Shown here piece by piece: positions 17,987 to 27,277 of a stretch of 64,000 nt of DNA. How positions within the stretch are numbered: the first letter of the stretch is position 1; every line of letters starts with the position of its first letter. This stretch comes from Novipirellula caenicola. GTDB taxonomy: Bacteria; Planctomycetota; Planctomycetia; Pirellulales; Pirellulaceae. Both the position numbers and the translations under genes were made by a program. The notes beneath the pieces are model-generated. The model did not search any database. It was not told the DNA's origin and worked only from the letters and a program-made list of their open reading frames with translations. The stretch lies in NCBI RefSeq assembly GCF_039545035.1, contig NZ_BAABRO010000005.1, positions 186,001 to 250,000 of the forward strand. The letters are read 5' to 3'.

Positions 17987-19183
17987 ATGGGCATTAATTC
18001 TCCACTGAATCGCAAACTTCGCATGGGGCTTGTCGGGGGCGGCCAGGGGTCATTTATCGGACGAGTACACTCGATCGCCGCCTGCTTGGACAATCGCGCC
18101 GTGGTCACCGCCGGCGCCCTTTCGAGCAACCCCGAGCGCAGCAAGGCATCCGCCCCCGATTACGATATCGATCCGGCACGTGCGTACGGCAGTTACCAAG
18201 AGATGTTCGAGGCGGAATTGAAGCTGCCCGAAGACGAACGCATCGATTTCGTCAGCGTCACCACCCCTAACCACACCCACTTTGATATCGCCAAAGCGGC
18301 GGTCGATGCCGGATTTAATGTCGTTTGCGACAAACCGATGACATTTGACCTCGCTCAGGCTGAAACGCTGCTAGAAACGGTCAAAAACAGCGACGCGGTG
18401 TTTGCCGTCACGCACAACTACACCGGTTATCCGCTAATCCGCCAAGCTCGTGAGATGATCTTGGGTGGCGAATTGGGCGAGATCAACGCGATTCGTTCGC
18501 AATACATCCAAGGCTGGCTCCGTACTTCGCTGGAAGCCGAAGACCAAAAACAAGCCGCCTGGCGAACCGACCCCAGCAAGAGCGGTGCGGCGGGTGCCTT
18601 TGGCGACATCGCAACGCACGCCTACAACCTCGGTCGCTACATGACCGGACTGTTGCCCGATTCGGTCAGCTGTTCGCTAAAATCGTTTGTCGAAGGCCGA
18701 CGCTTGGACGACTACGGCACCGCGGTCATCCGCTACGAAAACGGTGGACTCGGAACCGTCACGGCATCGCAAATCAGCCACGGCCGCGAAAACGATTTTG
18801 AAATCGAAATCGATGGCACCAAAGGCTCGTTGCGATGGCGCCAAGAAAATCCCAACGAGATGATCGTTCGCCGCAACGGCAGCCCGCATCAAATCTATAC
18901 CCGCGACCCCAACGCACCGCACACCAATGCGGCTGGTGCGGCGGCGTGTCGCTTGCCCGCGGGTCACCCCGAAGCGTTCTTCGAAGCGTTTGCCAATATC
19001 TACGCAGCCGTGTTCGATGCAATTGCCAAACGTGCCGAAGGCGGCCCCGTCGAGAAACGTGACACGGTGTATCCAAACGTTTTCGATGGCGTCGAAGGCA
19101 TGTACTTCATTCAACAATGTGTCGAAAGCAACTCGCAGAACTCGGCTTGGTTGCCGCTGAAGCACGAAGCCGCACGACGCTAA
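17987..19183 (+). CDS. Gfo/Idh/MocA family NAD(P)-dependent oxidoreductase
   Basis: The 398-residue product has the N-terminal Rossmann fold (MGLVGGGQGSFIG, about 13-25), the sheet residues SVTTPNHTHFDIA and the motif VVCDKPMTF, where the usual Glu-Lys-Pro is Asp-Lys-Pro. The C-terminal alpha/beta domain contains GDIATHAYNLGRYMTG, with a probable catalytic His. Such enzymes oxidise or reduce sugars, inositols or pseudo-sugars; the substrate is not evident. No export signal is present. AAGGA lies about 10 bases before the ATG. ispD follows after four bases, so the two are probably co-transcribed. Confidence 0.92.
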   Translation: MGINSPLNRKLRMGLVGGGQGSFIGRVHSIAACLDNRAVVTAGALSSNPERSKASAPDYDIDPARAYGSYQEMFEAELKLPEDERIDFVSVTTPNHTHFDIAKAAVDAGFNVVCDKPMTFDLAQAETLLETVKNSDAVFAVTHNYTGYPLIRQAREMILGGELGEINAIRSQYIQGWLRTSLEAEDQKQAAWRTDPSKSGAAGAFGDIATHAYNLGRYMTGLLPDSVSCSLKSFVEGRRLDDYGTAVIRYENGGLGTVTASQISHGRENDFEIEIDGTKGSLRWRQENPNEMIVRRNGSPHQIYTRDPNAPHTNAAGAAACRLPAGHPEAFFEAFANIYAAVFDAIAKRAEGGPVEKRDTVYPNVFDGVEGMYFIQQCVESNSQNSAWLPLKHEAARR

Positions 19184-19187
19184 TCGC

Positions 19188-19901
19188 ATGAACGATCCTG
19201 ACCAAACCAAACTGACGACCGGCTGCATCGCCGCCGTGTTGCCTGCGGCCGGCAGCGGCCAGCGGTTTGGTCGCGATCGCAATAAACTTTTCGCGACGCT
19301 GTGCGGTAAACCGATTTGGTTTCATGCCGCGTCGCGATTAGCAGCTCGCCCCGAAGTGGGCCGCATTGTGATGGCGATCTCGGAACAGGACGAAGCCGAT
19401 TTTCGCGGCCCGTTCGCCGAGCTTGTCAACGAACTGCGAATCGAATTGGTGCGGGGTGGTGACCAGCGTAGCGACAGCGTTCGGGCCGGCTTGGATGCCG
19501 TCGCCGAGGACCCATCGATCGAAATGATCGCGATCCACGATGCGGCTCGCCCACTGGTTCGCGATGCCGATCTAGCCGCCGTGTTTGCCAAGGCCGCCGA
19601 GACCGGAGCCGCGATCCTGGCCGCCCCCATCACAGCCACCTTGAAACGTGCACTCGGCGACGGCAACGCGTCACTGACTGTCGATCGCAGTGAACTTTAT
19701 AGCGCTTTGACGCCTCAAGTCTTTCGCGTCGACGTGCTTCGCCGCGCCTATGATCGACATCGCGGACGCCCCGCGACCGACGACGCTCAATTGGTCGAGC
19801 GGATCGGACACCCGGTGGCGCTGGTGCACGGATCAGCCGACAACATCAAAATCACTCATCCCGAAGACCTCCGGATTGCCGAAGCCATTTTGGCCCGCTG
19901 A
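19188..19901 (+). CDS. ispD: 2-C-methyl-D-erythritol 4-phosphate cytidylyltransferase
   Basis: The 237-residue product makes CDP-methylerythritol in the MEP isoprenoid pathway. Visible signatures are VLPAAGSGQRFGRDRNKLF (about 17-35; CTP binding and the key Lys), the HDAARPLV motif (about 117-124), LTPQVFRVDVL and the C-terminal NIKITHPEDLRIAE. Length matches the family. It lies four bases after the oxidoreductase gene and 25 bases before tyrS. The next enzyme of the pathway (IspF) is not fused or adjacent. Confidence 0.95.
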   Translation: MNDPDQTKLTTGCIAAVLPAAGSGQRFGRDRNKLFATLCGKPIWFHAASRLAARPEVGRIVMAISEQDEADFRGPFAELVNELRIELVRGGDQRSDSVRAGLDAVAEDPSIEMIAIHDAARPLVRDADLAAVFAKAAETGAAILAAPITATLKRALGDGNASLTVDRSELYSALTPQVFRVDVLRRAYDRHRGRPATDDAQLVERIGHPVALVHGSADNIKITHPEDLRIAEAILAR

Positions 19902-19926
19902 AATACCTTACTCGCTCGAACTCATT

Positions 19927-21210
19927 ATGACTGCAACGAACTTAATCGAAGAACTTCGCTGGCGTGGCCTGATCCATCAAACGACCGATGAAGCCGAACT
20001 AGGCAAACTACTGCAATCCGGCCCGCAAACGATCTACATCGGTTTTGATCCCACTGCGTCTAGCCTGCATGTTGGACATCTGATGCAGGTGATGATGCTG
20101 CGTCGATTCCAACGCGCCGGACATCGACCGATCGCATTGGTGGGCGGGGCGACCGGGATGATTGGCGACCCCAGCGGCAAGAGCGAAGAACGCAACTTGC
20201 TGACCGCCGAACAACTGCAAGCGAACGTCGACGGCGTGGCGGAACAGATGAAACAGTTCCTTGATTTCAATGGCGATCAAGGTGCACTGCTGCTGAATAA
20301 CTTCGAATGGATGAAGTCCTACTCGTACCTCGAATTCCTGCGAGACGTCGGCAAGAATTTTCCTGTCGGTGCGATGATGGGCAAAGAATCAGTCCGCTCG
20401 CGACTCGAAAGCGAAGCAGGGCTGAGCTACACCGAGTTCAGCTACATGCTGTTGCAAGCCTATGACTTCGTCCAGCTCAGTCGCGAACACGGCTGCAAGA
20501 TCCAAGCGGGCGGCAGCGACCAGTGGGGTAATATTACCGCCGGCATCGACTTGGGTCGCCGCATGCTCGGACAGCAACTGTTTGGCTTGACTGCACCGCT
20601 GCTGACGACCAGCGATGGTCGCAAGATGGGCAAGACTGAAAAGGGAGCGATCTGGTTGGATCCTGAGCGGACCAGCCCCTACGAGTTCTTTCAGTACTGG
20701 GTCAATGTCGAAGACGCCGACGTGATGCGGTGTATCGCTTACTTGACCGAGATCGAACGGGAAGAGTACGACGAGCTCGCGGCGCAAACCGAAGCCGACG
20801 CGGGCAAGCGTGTCGCACAAAAACGACTTGCCACTTGGATGACCGAACTGGTTCACGGCGAACAAGGACTCGAGTCCGCCGAACGTGCGACAAAGATTTT
20901 GTTTGGCGGTGAAATCGAAAAAGCGTCCGATGCCCAGCTCAGCCAAATCTTTGCCGACGTCCCCAGCACCGAAGCCGAGCGAAGTGTTTTAAGTGGCGAA
21001 GGTTGGTGGATCGTCGAAGCACTGCAGGCGTCAGGATTGACGACCAGCAGCAGTGACGCGCGACGTGCGATCAAAGAAGGCAGCATCTATTTAAACAATC
21101 GCCGCGTCGGGGATATGAACCATCGACTCAGCGAAGAGGATCTTGCCAGCGAGACGGTCACGGTGCTGCGGCGTGGCAAACGCAAGTACGCCCTCATCCG
21201 CTTTCGCTAA
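19927..21210 (+). CDS. tyrS: Tyrosyl-tRNA synthetase
   Basis: The 427-residue product charges tRNA-Tyr. The class I HIGH motif is HVGH (48-51 in SSLHVGHL); the KMSKS loop is KMGKT in DGRKMGKTEKG, as is usual for bacterial TyrRS. FDPTASSLH, GGATGMIGDPSGK and the amino-acid site QAGGSDQWGNI are typical. The C-terminus (about 360-427) is an S4-type RNA-binding domain (SSSDARRAIKEGSIYLNNRRV). ATG 19927 gives the family N-terminus; an earlier in-frame start overlaps ispD and is rejected. Confidence 0.97.
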   Translation: MTATNLIEELRWRGLIHQTTDEAELGKLLQSGPQTIYIGFDPTASSLHVGHLMQVMMLRRFQRAGHRPIALVGGATGMIGDPSGKSEERNLLTAEQLQANVDGVAEQMKQFLDFNGDQGALLLNNFEWMKSYSYLEFLRDVGKNFPVGAMMGKESVRSRLESEAGLSYTEFSYMLLQAYDFVQLSREHGCKIQAGGSDQWGNITAGIDLGRRMLGQQLFGLTAPLLTTSDGRKMGKTEKGAIWLDPERTSPYEFFQYWVNVEDADVMRCIAYLTEIEREEYDELAAQTEADAGKRVAQKRLATWMTELVHGEQGLESAERATKILFGGEIEKASDAQLSQIFADVPSTEAERSVLSGEGWWIVEALQASGLTTSSSDARRAIKEGSIYLNNRRVGDMNHRLSEEDLASETVTVLRRGKRKYALIRFR

Positions 21211-21272
21211 GCATGGGACTTGCCGTGATGCTCTGCGATTGTCATTGAGCTCGCGTCGTGCTGCGAATGGCT

Positions 21273-22556
21273 CTACTCGCCGGTGGCGAATCGGCGATTG
21301 AACAACTCGGGATCAAACGGGTTGCCGATGTCGGGCAAGCGAGCAGGGCGTGCCGAAGTGACAGGCTTACTTACCGGAGTCTCGGGTTCGGACGGCTCTG
21401 CGATCGCCGGCATGGGAATCGCCTCATCGGGTGCGAAGAACTGTCCCAGCGGTGGCACATGCGTCGGCACCGTTTTCGCCGGTGACACGTTAGCGTGCAC
21501 CGATTCGACCCATTTTTGGATAGTCGCTGCGGTCGTTTGACGTCGAGGGTCCACTCCACGTGGCTCGTCGCCATGCGGCGTTTGTGCCTTGACCAACATC
21601 TCACTGGTCAAAGGTGATTGCATGTCTAGAAACTGAAACGCCGCTTTCAAATTATCGTGCGTCATTCGCGCCGACGGCCGTGATCCGATCGACGGTGTCA
21701 TCAGCTGCCATTTTCGCTCCGAATCATGCGAATGACATCGAGCACAACGGTTGATCATCAACGGTTGAACAAAGCGTGCAAAATCACGCACACGATCCGA
21801 CGACTCCAGCGCCGCGGGGATCCATGCTTTGGCAGGGTCGCTCGGGGTGTCATCGGCAACCGGTTCACTCGGCTGGACGTCGTCCATGTCCGCCGCCAAC
21901 GCAGTGCTCCGCAATCGCTGTTCAATCCGCTTGGCTTCGGGGTGGTCCGGCGCGATCGAGTAAATATCGACGAGTTCCTTGGCCGCTAAATCGTACAAGT
22001 CGTAACGCAAGCACCAACGAGCATCCTCTAGTCGTGATGCAAGCGATCCCACACCGCGTCGATCGATCCGATATTGGTACAAATCTCGAATCGAATTCCC
22101 CCAACAAGCCACGTCTTTGCGGGAAAGCTGAACTTCAGAGACACCGTCGCGGCTGACCATGATCCATTGCCCGAGCTGGGTCACTGTGCCCCATAACACG
22201 TTGCCGTTGTTCAGCAACACACAAGGCTGCGACTCATCAGCAACGGGCGATCCCGGATTGTTTGCTTCAATGTTCGTAATTGGATGGGAGCTGATTTTGG
22301 CATGATCGACCTCGGCGGAACCCAGCTCGACTGGCCTCTGCGGATCCGCCCGCTTTCCCTCGACGGCGGGCTCGACCGGATTGGCCGTAGGGACGCCTTC
22401 GGTTTGGAAGTTGGTCCGCGCATTGACGATCCGCAGCACCGGCGATGGCGTCGCCATCGGGTCAAAGGGTTCATCACTGCTAGCAAATTGATTGCCGGCC
22501 ATCAGGGTCAACAAACAAGCCGCAATTGAACGTCGTTTCGGAAAAAGGGTCCACAT
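21273..22556 (-). CDS. Exported protein with one haem c motif, function unknown
   Basis: The 427-residue product begins with a signal peptide (KRRSIAACLLTLMAGNQFASS). Residues 112-160 contain a segment common in planctomycete exported proteins (LLNNGNVLWGTVTQLGQWIMVSRDG..VQLSRKDVACWG), followed by a repeat-like helical stretch (180-220). A single CxxCH is at 271-275 (NRCARCHSHDSERKWQL), like the haem-binding cores of the planctomycete cytochrome C modules, and WVESVHAN closes that module near residue 360. The Pro-rich tail may be unstructured. It converges with tyrS. A role in electron transfer or haem-linked sensing is only inference. Confidence 0.75.
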   Translation of the reverse strand: MWTLFPKRRSIAACLLTLMAGNQFASSDEPFDPMATPSPVLRIVNARTNFQTEGVPTANPVEPAVEGKRADPQRPVELGSAEVDHAKISSHPITNIEANNPGSPVADESQPCVLLNNGNVLWGTVTQLGQWIMVSRDGVSEVQLSRKDVACWGNSIRDLYQYRIDRRGVGSLASRLEDARWCLRYDLYDLAAKELVDIYSIAPDHPEAKRIEQRLRSTALAADMDDVQPSEPVADDTPSDPAKAWIPAALESSDRVRDFARFVQPLMINRCARCHSHDSERKWQLMTPSIGSRPSARMTHDNLKAAFQFLDMQSPLTSEMLVKAQTPHGDEPRGVDPRRQTTAATIQKWVESVHANVSPAKTVPTHVPPLGQFFAPDEAIPMPAIAEPSEPETPVSKPVTSARPARLPDIGNPFDPELFNRRFATGE

Positions 22557-22644
22557 GACAGTTGAATTACCAGTTTGGTCAATTCCAAGTCAATCGGATT
22601 TCGAGGATTCTTTGGCGACGTGCGTTATAGCGACCTTGGCACTT

Positions 22645-23079
22645 TTAGGCACTCGGACGATATTCGATCGGCATGTGAAACTTGACCCAACCGGGGAAGA
22701 CCACACGCGTGATCGCGGGACGGCCGATCGACATTTTGATCCGCTGCGAAAACAACTTGTCGTCCAAGCGGACCTTGTCAAATTCGCTCCACGGAACAAA
22801 CAGAGGCGGATGCCCCAGCCGAAATGGCAAAAACACCGAGATCCGAAGTCCGTGTGTATCGGCGACAAAGTTCAGTGTCGAATGGTACTGGATCGCTCCG
22901 ATCCGACCGGTCCGCATGTAGGCTCGGTTTGAATCGTCGCCAAAACCGTCGCCCGGTTTTGCAGCGTACCGCTGCGACAATACCCACCAACCACTGGACC
23001 AACTGAGCACCAGGCAAATGCCACACCAGACCAAGGGAATGGAGGTCAACAGTGCGGTACGATACCATAGGTCGGGCAT
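22645..23079 (-). CDS. Small membrane protein of unknown function
   Basis: The 144-residue product has one or two N-terminal hydrophobic segments (TALLTSIPLVWCGICLVLSWSSGWWVL) and a beta-rich soluble part containing LRISVFLPFRLGHPPLFVPWSEF, which resembles PH-like/YdjF-type membrane-associated domains; this is only an impression. ATG 23079 is preferred over a start at 23115 because GAGG lies 9 bases before it. It begins 14 bases after the stop of the PIN/TRAM gene on the same strand, so the two are likely in one operon. Confidence 0.65.
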   Translation of the reverse strand: MPDLWYRTALLTSIPLVWCGICLVLSWSSGWWVLSQRYAAKPGDGFGDDSNRAYMRTGRIGAIQYHSTLNFVADTHGLRISVFLPFRLGHPPLFVPWSEFDKVRLDDKLFSQRIKMSIGRPAITRVVFPGWVKFHMPIEYRPSA

Positions 23080-23092
23080 AAGACGACCTCGT

Positions 23093-24100
23093 TTAGCGAC
23101 TCTCGACCTTGGCAAAAATCATTTTGCCCGCATTGGTTTGCAGCGTGCTGGTGACGCGAACATCCAAGTCTTGGCCGATCTTATGTCGAGCTCCCTCGAT
23201 GACCACCATCGTGCCATCATCCAGATATCCGATCCCTTGCTCGGGACCTTCGCCCGCCTTGATGACTTTGATGCGAAAGGTTTCATCGGGCAAAAAGACC
23301 GGACGAAGCGAATTACTGATCTCATTCAAATTGATGACCGGAACGTTGTGAAGCTTTGCCACCTTGTTCAGATTGAAGTCACCGGTGACCACTTTGCCAT
23401 CAAGATGTTTTGCCAACAAAACAAGTTTTAAATCAACCGTTTGCCCCGCGAGTTCCGGTAGCTCGCGATCAAAGATCATCAGATCAACGTTCTCGTCCGC
23501 ACGCATTCGATTGAGCACATCGAGGCCACGTCGACCGCGAGTACGGCGAAGTTTGTCGCTGCTGTCGGCAATCGCCTGCAGTTCCGTCAATGCGAATCGC
23601 GGCATGATCAATTGGTTGTCAAAGACGCCGGTGCCAACCAAATCCGCAATCCGCCCGTCGATTACCACGCTGGTGTCCAACACCAACGGCTTGAAGCCTT
23701 TGACCTCGCGAACAAATTCGACATACGGAATCAGAAAACGGAAATCGTCTTTGGTTTGCAGCAGCACGCTCGTACAGATGTAGCACATCAACAACCCGAT
23801 CACTAATTGCAACCCGCGACCATTAAACGATTGGTCCATCAGCGGGGCGATCGCGATCCATAAGATATAGGTCAGCAACACGCCGATTAGGACGCCAAAG
23901 TACACCGCCGAAATCGTGTCGATTCGCTTACGTGGCGCGTAAATATCCCCAACCACCACGACCGTGGCCAGCGTCATAATGCCAGCAAATATCAGCCATG
24001 GAACGGATGTCGAGGTATCGCTTGAAAGCGAGGTGTTAATGATTGCAGACACGCCTCCGGCACAGAGCAGGAAAACACATCGCAGAATGATCAGAGCCAT
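23093..24100 (-). CDS. Membrane protein with PIN and TRAM domains (YacL-like)
   Basis: The 335-residue product has four N-terminal membrane segments (1-115), a PIN nuclease-like domain (about 136-262) and a C-terminal TRAM RNA-binding domain (about 275-335). PIN acidic residues are visible in LVLDTSVVIDGRIADL (Asp142 and Asp148), TELQAIADSSD and VVTGDFNLNKVA. This architecture is conserved in many bacteria (Bacillus YacL type) and is thought to act in RNA or toxin-antitoxin-unrelated nuclease processes at the membrane; its substrate is unknown. It is followed closely by a small membrane protein gene. Confidence 0.92.
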   Translation of the reverse strand: MALIILRCVFLLCAGGVSAIINTSLSSDTSTSVPWLIFAGIMTLATVVVVGDIYAPRKRIDTISAVYFGVLIGVLLTYILWIAIAPLMDQSFNGRGLQLVIGLLMCYICTSVLLQTKDDFRFLIPYVEFVREVKGFKPLVLDTSVVIDGRIADLVGTGVFDNQLIMPRFALTELQAIADSSDKLRRTRGRRGLDVLNRMRADENVDLMIFDRELPELAGQTVDLKLVLLAKHLDGKVVTGDFNLNKVAKLHNVPVINLNEISNSLRPVFLPDETFRIKVIKAGEGPEQGIGYLDDGTMVVIEGARHKIGQDLDVRVTSTLQTNAGKMIFAKVESR

Positions 24101-24531
24101 GGATGGATCGTGGGTTGAAAGTCGTGCAGCATTGGGTGCAGTCGCGGCGGGGGAGCGGAATAAATCGGTCCCACCGACTGCCAGGAATGGTCATAGTGTA
24201 GATCGACCGACGGATCACACCCATGGGGTTGCGAGTAGCCGGAACGAAGTGTCGCGGTCAATGTATTTACAACCGCTAGCTTCGTTACGATCGGAAACCA
24301 GAATGGGTTTGCTTGGTTTCGGCGGTTACGCCGTCAGCCGAGACATTCTGATGTCCGAAAACCGAATCGCAAACATGGGTTCACTGCACCAACCCTTTAA
24401 ATCGCCACAAAGGGAATAACCGAACCCTTTATACCGATGAACTTGGAACTAGATCACGAATGGCAGTGAACGGAGAGCTAAATTTTTTTGGTCCGATTCG
24501 TGTTTCGTAGCCCGATTGTTTGGTTCTCTCG
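24101..24531. other. Intergenic region between divergent genes, with a structured segment at 24307-24374
   Basis: No gene seen in these 430 bases. GTTTGC..GGTTTCGG (24307-24322) faces CCGAAAACC..GCAAAC (24355-24374), an interrupted inverted repeat enclosing a small perfect hairpin CGGCG/CGCCG with a 4-base loop (24320-24333). It may be a leader RNA structure or regulatory DNA for one of the flanking genes. Confidence 0.4.
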
Positions 24532-25008
24532 ATGATCCCCCGTCACTCTCAGCCCGCCCTCTGTGTTGCCTGCTTTCTTGCACTTTGCGGATGCTCGGTC
24601 GAACCCCAGCAAATTGAACAGTGGAGTGAATCGCTGCGCGCGGCAAGAAATGCTGCTGGCGGAACCGAGATCGAACAATCCCCCCCACCCATGGTCTCGG
24701 AAGTCCGATTTCGCCCGAAATACGAAGAGCGAACCGATCCGTTCCAATTTCCCAACGACCAACCGGCAGCTGTCGTCAATCGGAAATCACAAGTTTCGAA
24801 GGCAACCCAGCTCGAGGTTCTCGGGTTTGCCCAGCTGGACGTCCCCAAAGTCATCCTGCGCACCAAAGATTCGACCGTCACGCTCGCGGCCGGCCAATCT
24901 CACTACGGATTGGAGGTGCTTGAGATTGATCCACCGTCGGTCAAGCTGAAATCGGGCAATCTGGTGTGGACTGCAACGATGTTCGACCTTCCGAAGCACG
25001 AAAACTAG
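24532..25008 (+). CDS. Lipoprotein with PilP/GspC-like C-terminal region
   Basis: The 158-residue product has a signal peptide with a lipobox (FLALCGCS; Cys +1). The middle carries the segment FRPKYEERTDPFQFP, reminiscent of the (R)DPF motif found in PilP-type pilus lipoproteins, and the C-terminus (VLGFAQLDVPKVILRTKDSTVTLAAGQSHYGLEVLEIDPPSVKLKSG) has the short beta-rich form of the GspC/PilP homology region, which contacts the secretin. No pilus or secretion genes are adjacent, so the call rests on motif resemblance. ATG 24532 is preferred over TTG 24520. Confidence 0.6.
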   Translation: MIPRHSQPALCVACFLALCGCSVEPQQIEQWSESLRAARNAAGGTEIEQSPPPMVSEVRFRPKYEERTDPFQFPNDQPAAVVNRKSQVSKATQLEVLGFAQLDVPKVILRTKDSTVTLAAGQSHYGLEVLEIDPPSVKLKSGNLVWTATMFDLPKHEN

Positions 25009-25310
25009 CGAGGCAGGCGGGAATCATCGCGTCCCCACCTCAATGCCGTTTCGACCCGTGCGATGCGTGACAGCTTCATTTTAGGATGGCGGGAATCGTC
25101 AATGGCTTGTTGATTCAATCCAAATGCAAATCGCAACGATGAGCCGTGAGGCCGGGTATCGCGCGGGACCTGGCCGCTGACGCGTCGCGGCTCAGTAAAT
25201 CAGCAAGCCGCCAACGGGTCTTGCTGGATCTGCCGCGGTCCGAAAGTCTTGACGACTTCCGCTACGGGCACACCTCATTTTGAGCCTAGAAGAAGCACGA
25301 ACCTGCATTG
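25009..25310. other. Intergenic region between convergent genes
   Basis: About 300 bases with no supported gene. It holds a copy of the dispersed hairpin repeat (25241-25261) and a GC-rich palindromic stretch at 25140-25193 (GAGCCG facing CGGCTC). Both probably serve as 3' elements of the converging lipoprotein gene and antiporter operon. Confidence 0.5.
25241..25261. repeat. Diverged copy of the CGAAACTC hairpin repeat with a compensatory change
   Basis: CGAAAGTC, loop TTGAC, then GACTTCCG, followed by CTACGGGCAC. Compared with the copies at 8331 and 14880 (CGAAACTC/GAGTTTCG), position 6 of the left arm changed C to G and the paired position of the right arm changed G to C, keeping the pair. 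One other change leaves an A-C mismatch. Confidence 0.65.
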
Positions 25311-27017
25311 CTACAGGTAATACAGCACCAAGCAGATCGCCAGTAGGATGGTGGCCCAGAATGTCATCGTGCTCGTTGACCATGTGCCGCCAAGAACCCC
25401 TTTGTCGTTGAAATTACGATTTGCGGTGGAAAGGAATCCTTTCAAAATCACCAGCCCATCGTCTCGCAGCGATCGATCCAGGACCCGTCCAATCGACCGG
25501 GTCGCCGAGATAACCGCGGGAACCGCTCGCCGATAAACCCAATCAGTATCAAGATTGGTGGCTCGCTGTTCGGCAGGGTACAGCCCTGACTTCATCAAAA
25601 AGACAAACGCCAACGCGGCAAACATCAACAATTGCAACTGCGTGACGACATGCGTCACCGTGTACGGGTGATAGTCGATCTCGGGGTGCGGTAGCATGCG
25701 GTACAGCACCGGATAGGCGACACCAAGTGCGATGCACAGGAAGGCCGCGATTGCCATCGCGACTAACATATTCGCCGGAGCTTCCTTGACTCGCTTTCCT
25801 GAATCGTGGGCAAAGAAGGCAAAGAACGGAATCTTGATTCCCGAATGTTCCATCACCCCGGCCGACGCGATCAACAGGACGAACCAGACCCAGAATTGAT
25901 GCTCTTCGGCGGCGGCACTGATGATCATCGATTTGCTGATGAATCCGCTGAGCAGCGGGAATCCCGAAATCGCTCCGGCACCGATGATGCAGAAGATTGT
26001 GGTTAACGGCATCGATTTGTGCAGCCCGCCTAGCTCGGTCGCTTTGACGGTGCCGACACGAAACAAAACGGCCCCCATCGACATAAACAGCAGCGATTTG
26101 TAGATGATGTGGCAGAACGCGTGAGCCACGGTGCCATTGATGGCAAGCTCCGTCCCGATTCCGATCCCCACCACCATGAACCCGAGTTGGTTGTTCAGAC
26201 TGTAGGCCAACACGCGTCGAAGATCGTTTTCGATCACAGCAAAGACGATCGGGAACAACGTCATTGCACAGCCGATCCAAATCAGCGGCTCAAACCCTGC
26301 GAAACCGCGGATCAGCGAATAGACCGCCAATTTGGTCGTGAACGCACTTAGAAACACGGTCCCCGAGACCGTGGCTTGCGGGTACGAGTCTTGCAACCAA
26401 TTGTGCAGCAGCGGGAACGCACATTTGATTCCGAACGCAAACAGAATCAAAAACGCCGACGCGCTGAGCGGTTCCCCCTCGGTGACCAAGGAAGTGAACT
26501 CGAGCGACCCCGTTTCCACGAATCGCATGATCGCACCGGAAAGCAACAGTACCCCTGACGCGACTTGGATAATCAAGTAACGCATTCCGGCTTTGTAGGC
26601 CTGGGCATTATCGCTGGCCCACACCAAAAATACACTCGAAAGCGCCGTCAATTCCCAATACACGAACAGCGTCATCAGATCGCCCGCGCAACAGGCTCCG
26701 ATTGCGGCACCGGCATAGACAATCCCAGCAACATGCTGCCGAGTATCGCGAACGTGCAGTGCGTAGATCGCCGAAACGATGGCGGCGATGTGAAAGACGA
26801 TTCCAAACAATCGACTGAGCCGGTCGATACGAATCGCCTCTAGCGTCATCCCAAACAGTTCGATTTGCCCGAATGTCGACTCAGGAGTGAACCAAAACAC
26901 AACCATGCTGATCAACGACAGCACCAACACGCCGATGGCTTGCGCTCGGTGCGCTAAGAATGGCAACAGCAACGCGCCGAGGATCATGATCAGACCAGGC
27001 GGAATGTTATCGATCAT
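25311..27017 (-). CDS. Mrp/Mbh-type antiporter subunit, MrpD/NuoN-like (third large subunit)
   Basis: The 568-residue product is a proton-translocating antiporter-like membrane protein (proton_antipo_M family). About 14 membrane segments are visible, with the core LTLFVYWELTALSSVFLVWAS (about 113-133; Glu in the WE pair), CAFPLLHNWLQDSYPQATVSGTVFLSAFTTKLAVYSLIRG and FCHIIYKSLLFMSMGAVLFRVG. The C-terminus carries an extension of about 90 residues with a last membrane segment. GGAGG lies 6 bases before the ATG. The start overlaps the small upstream gene by 11 bases, and it is the last gene of the antiporter operon. Confidence 0.9.
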   Translation of the reverse strand: MIDNIPPGLIMILGALLLPFLAHRAQAIGVLVLSLISMVVFWFTPESTFGQIELFGMTLEAIRIDRLSRLFGIVFHIAAIVSAIYALHVRDTRQHVAGIVYAGAAIGACCAGDLMTLFVYWELTALSSVFLVWASDNAQAYKAGMRYLIIQVASGVLLLSGAIMRFVETGSLEFTSLVTEGEPLSASAFLILFAFGIKCAFPLLHNWLQDSYPQATVSGTVFLSAFTTKLAVYSLIRGFAGFEPLIWIGCAMTLFPIVFAVIENDLRRVLAYSLNNQLGFMVVGIGIGTELAINGTVAHAFCHIIYKSLLFMSMGAVLFRVGTVKATELGGLHKSMPLTTIFCIIGAGAISGFPLLSGFISKSMIISAAAEEHQFWVWFVLLIASAGVMEHSGIKIPFFAFFAHDSGKRVKEAPANMLVAMAIAAFLCIALGVAYPVLYRMLPHPEIDYHPYTVTHVVTQLQLLMFAALAFVFLMKSGLYPAEQRATNLDTDWVYRRAVPAVISATRSIGRVLDRSLRDDGLVILKGFLSTANRNFNDKGVLGGTWSTSTMTFWATILLAICLVLYYL

Positions 27018-27273
27018 AATAATCCTCCGGTCGACGAACGATCACACGCAGCAAACGCCCCAAAAAGACGATGATCACAAAGGCAATGAATCCAAACCAA
27101 GCTTGAAACCCCAACACGTTCTCCCACTTGGGAAAGTGCGGATGAGGGTTCTCGTAAAACAAATCGGCCAGCACAAGCGCGACGCACACGAGCACCAGTA
27201 CACCAATCATCAAATTGATGTTCCGTGGCTTCTCAAACCAACTTGGATCGCTCGGGGGTTTAGGTTCGGTCAT
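27007..27273 (-). CDS. Small membrane protein of the antiporter operon
   Basis: The 88-residue product has two membrane segments (NINLMIGVLVLVCVALVLADLF and AWFGFIAFVIIVFLGRLLRVI) and ends RPEDYYDR. I do not recognise a named family, but the spacing (4 bases after one antiporter subunit, 11-base overlap with the next) makes it part of the complex or its assembly. ATG 27273 is chosen because the frame upstream overlaps the previous gene with residues unlike a membrane protein start. Confidence 0.75.
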   Translation of the reverse strand: MTEPKPPSDPSWFEKPRNINLMIGVLVLVCVALVLADLFYENPHPHFPKWENVLGFQAWFGFIAFVIIVFLGRLLRVIVRRPEDYYDR

Positions 27274-27277
27274 CCGT

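Noticed and set aside
25549-26280. 243-residue frame inside the third large antiporter subunit
   Set aside because: Out-of-frame reading of a GC-rich gene; no domain or start signal.
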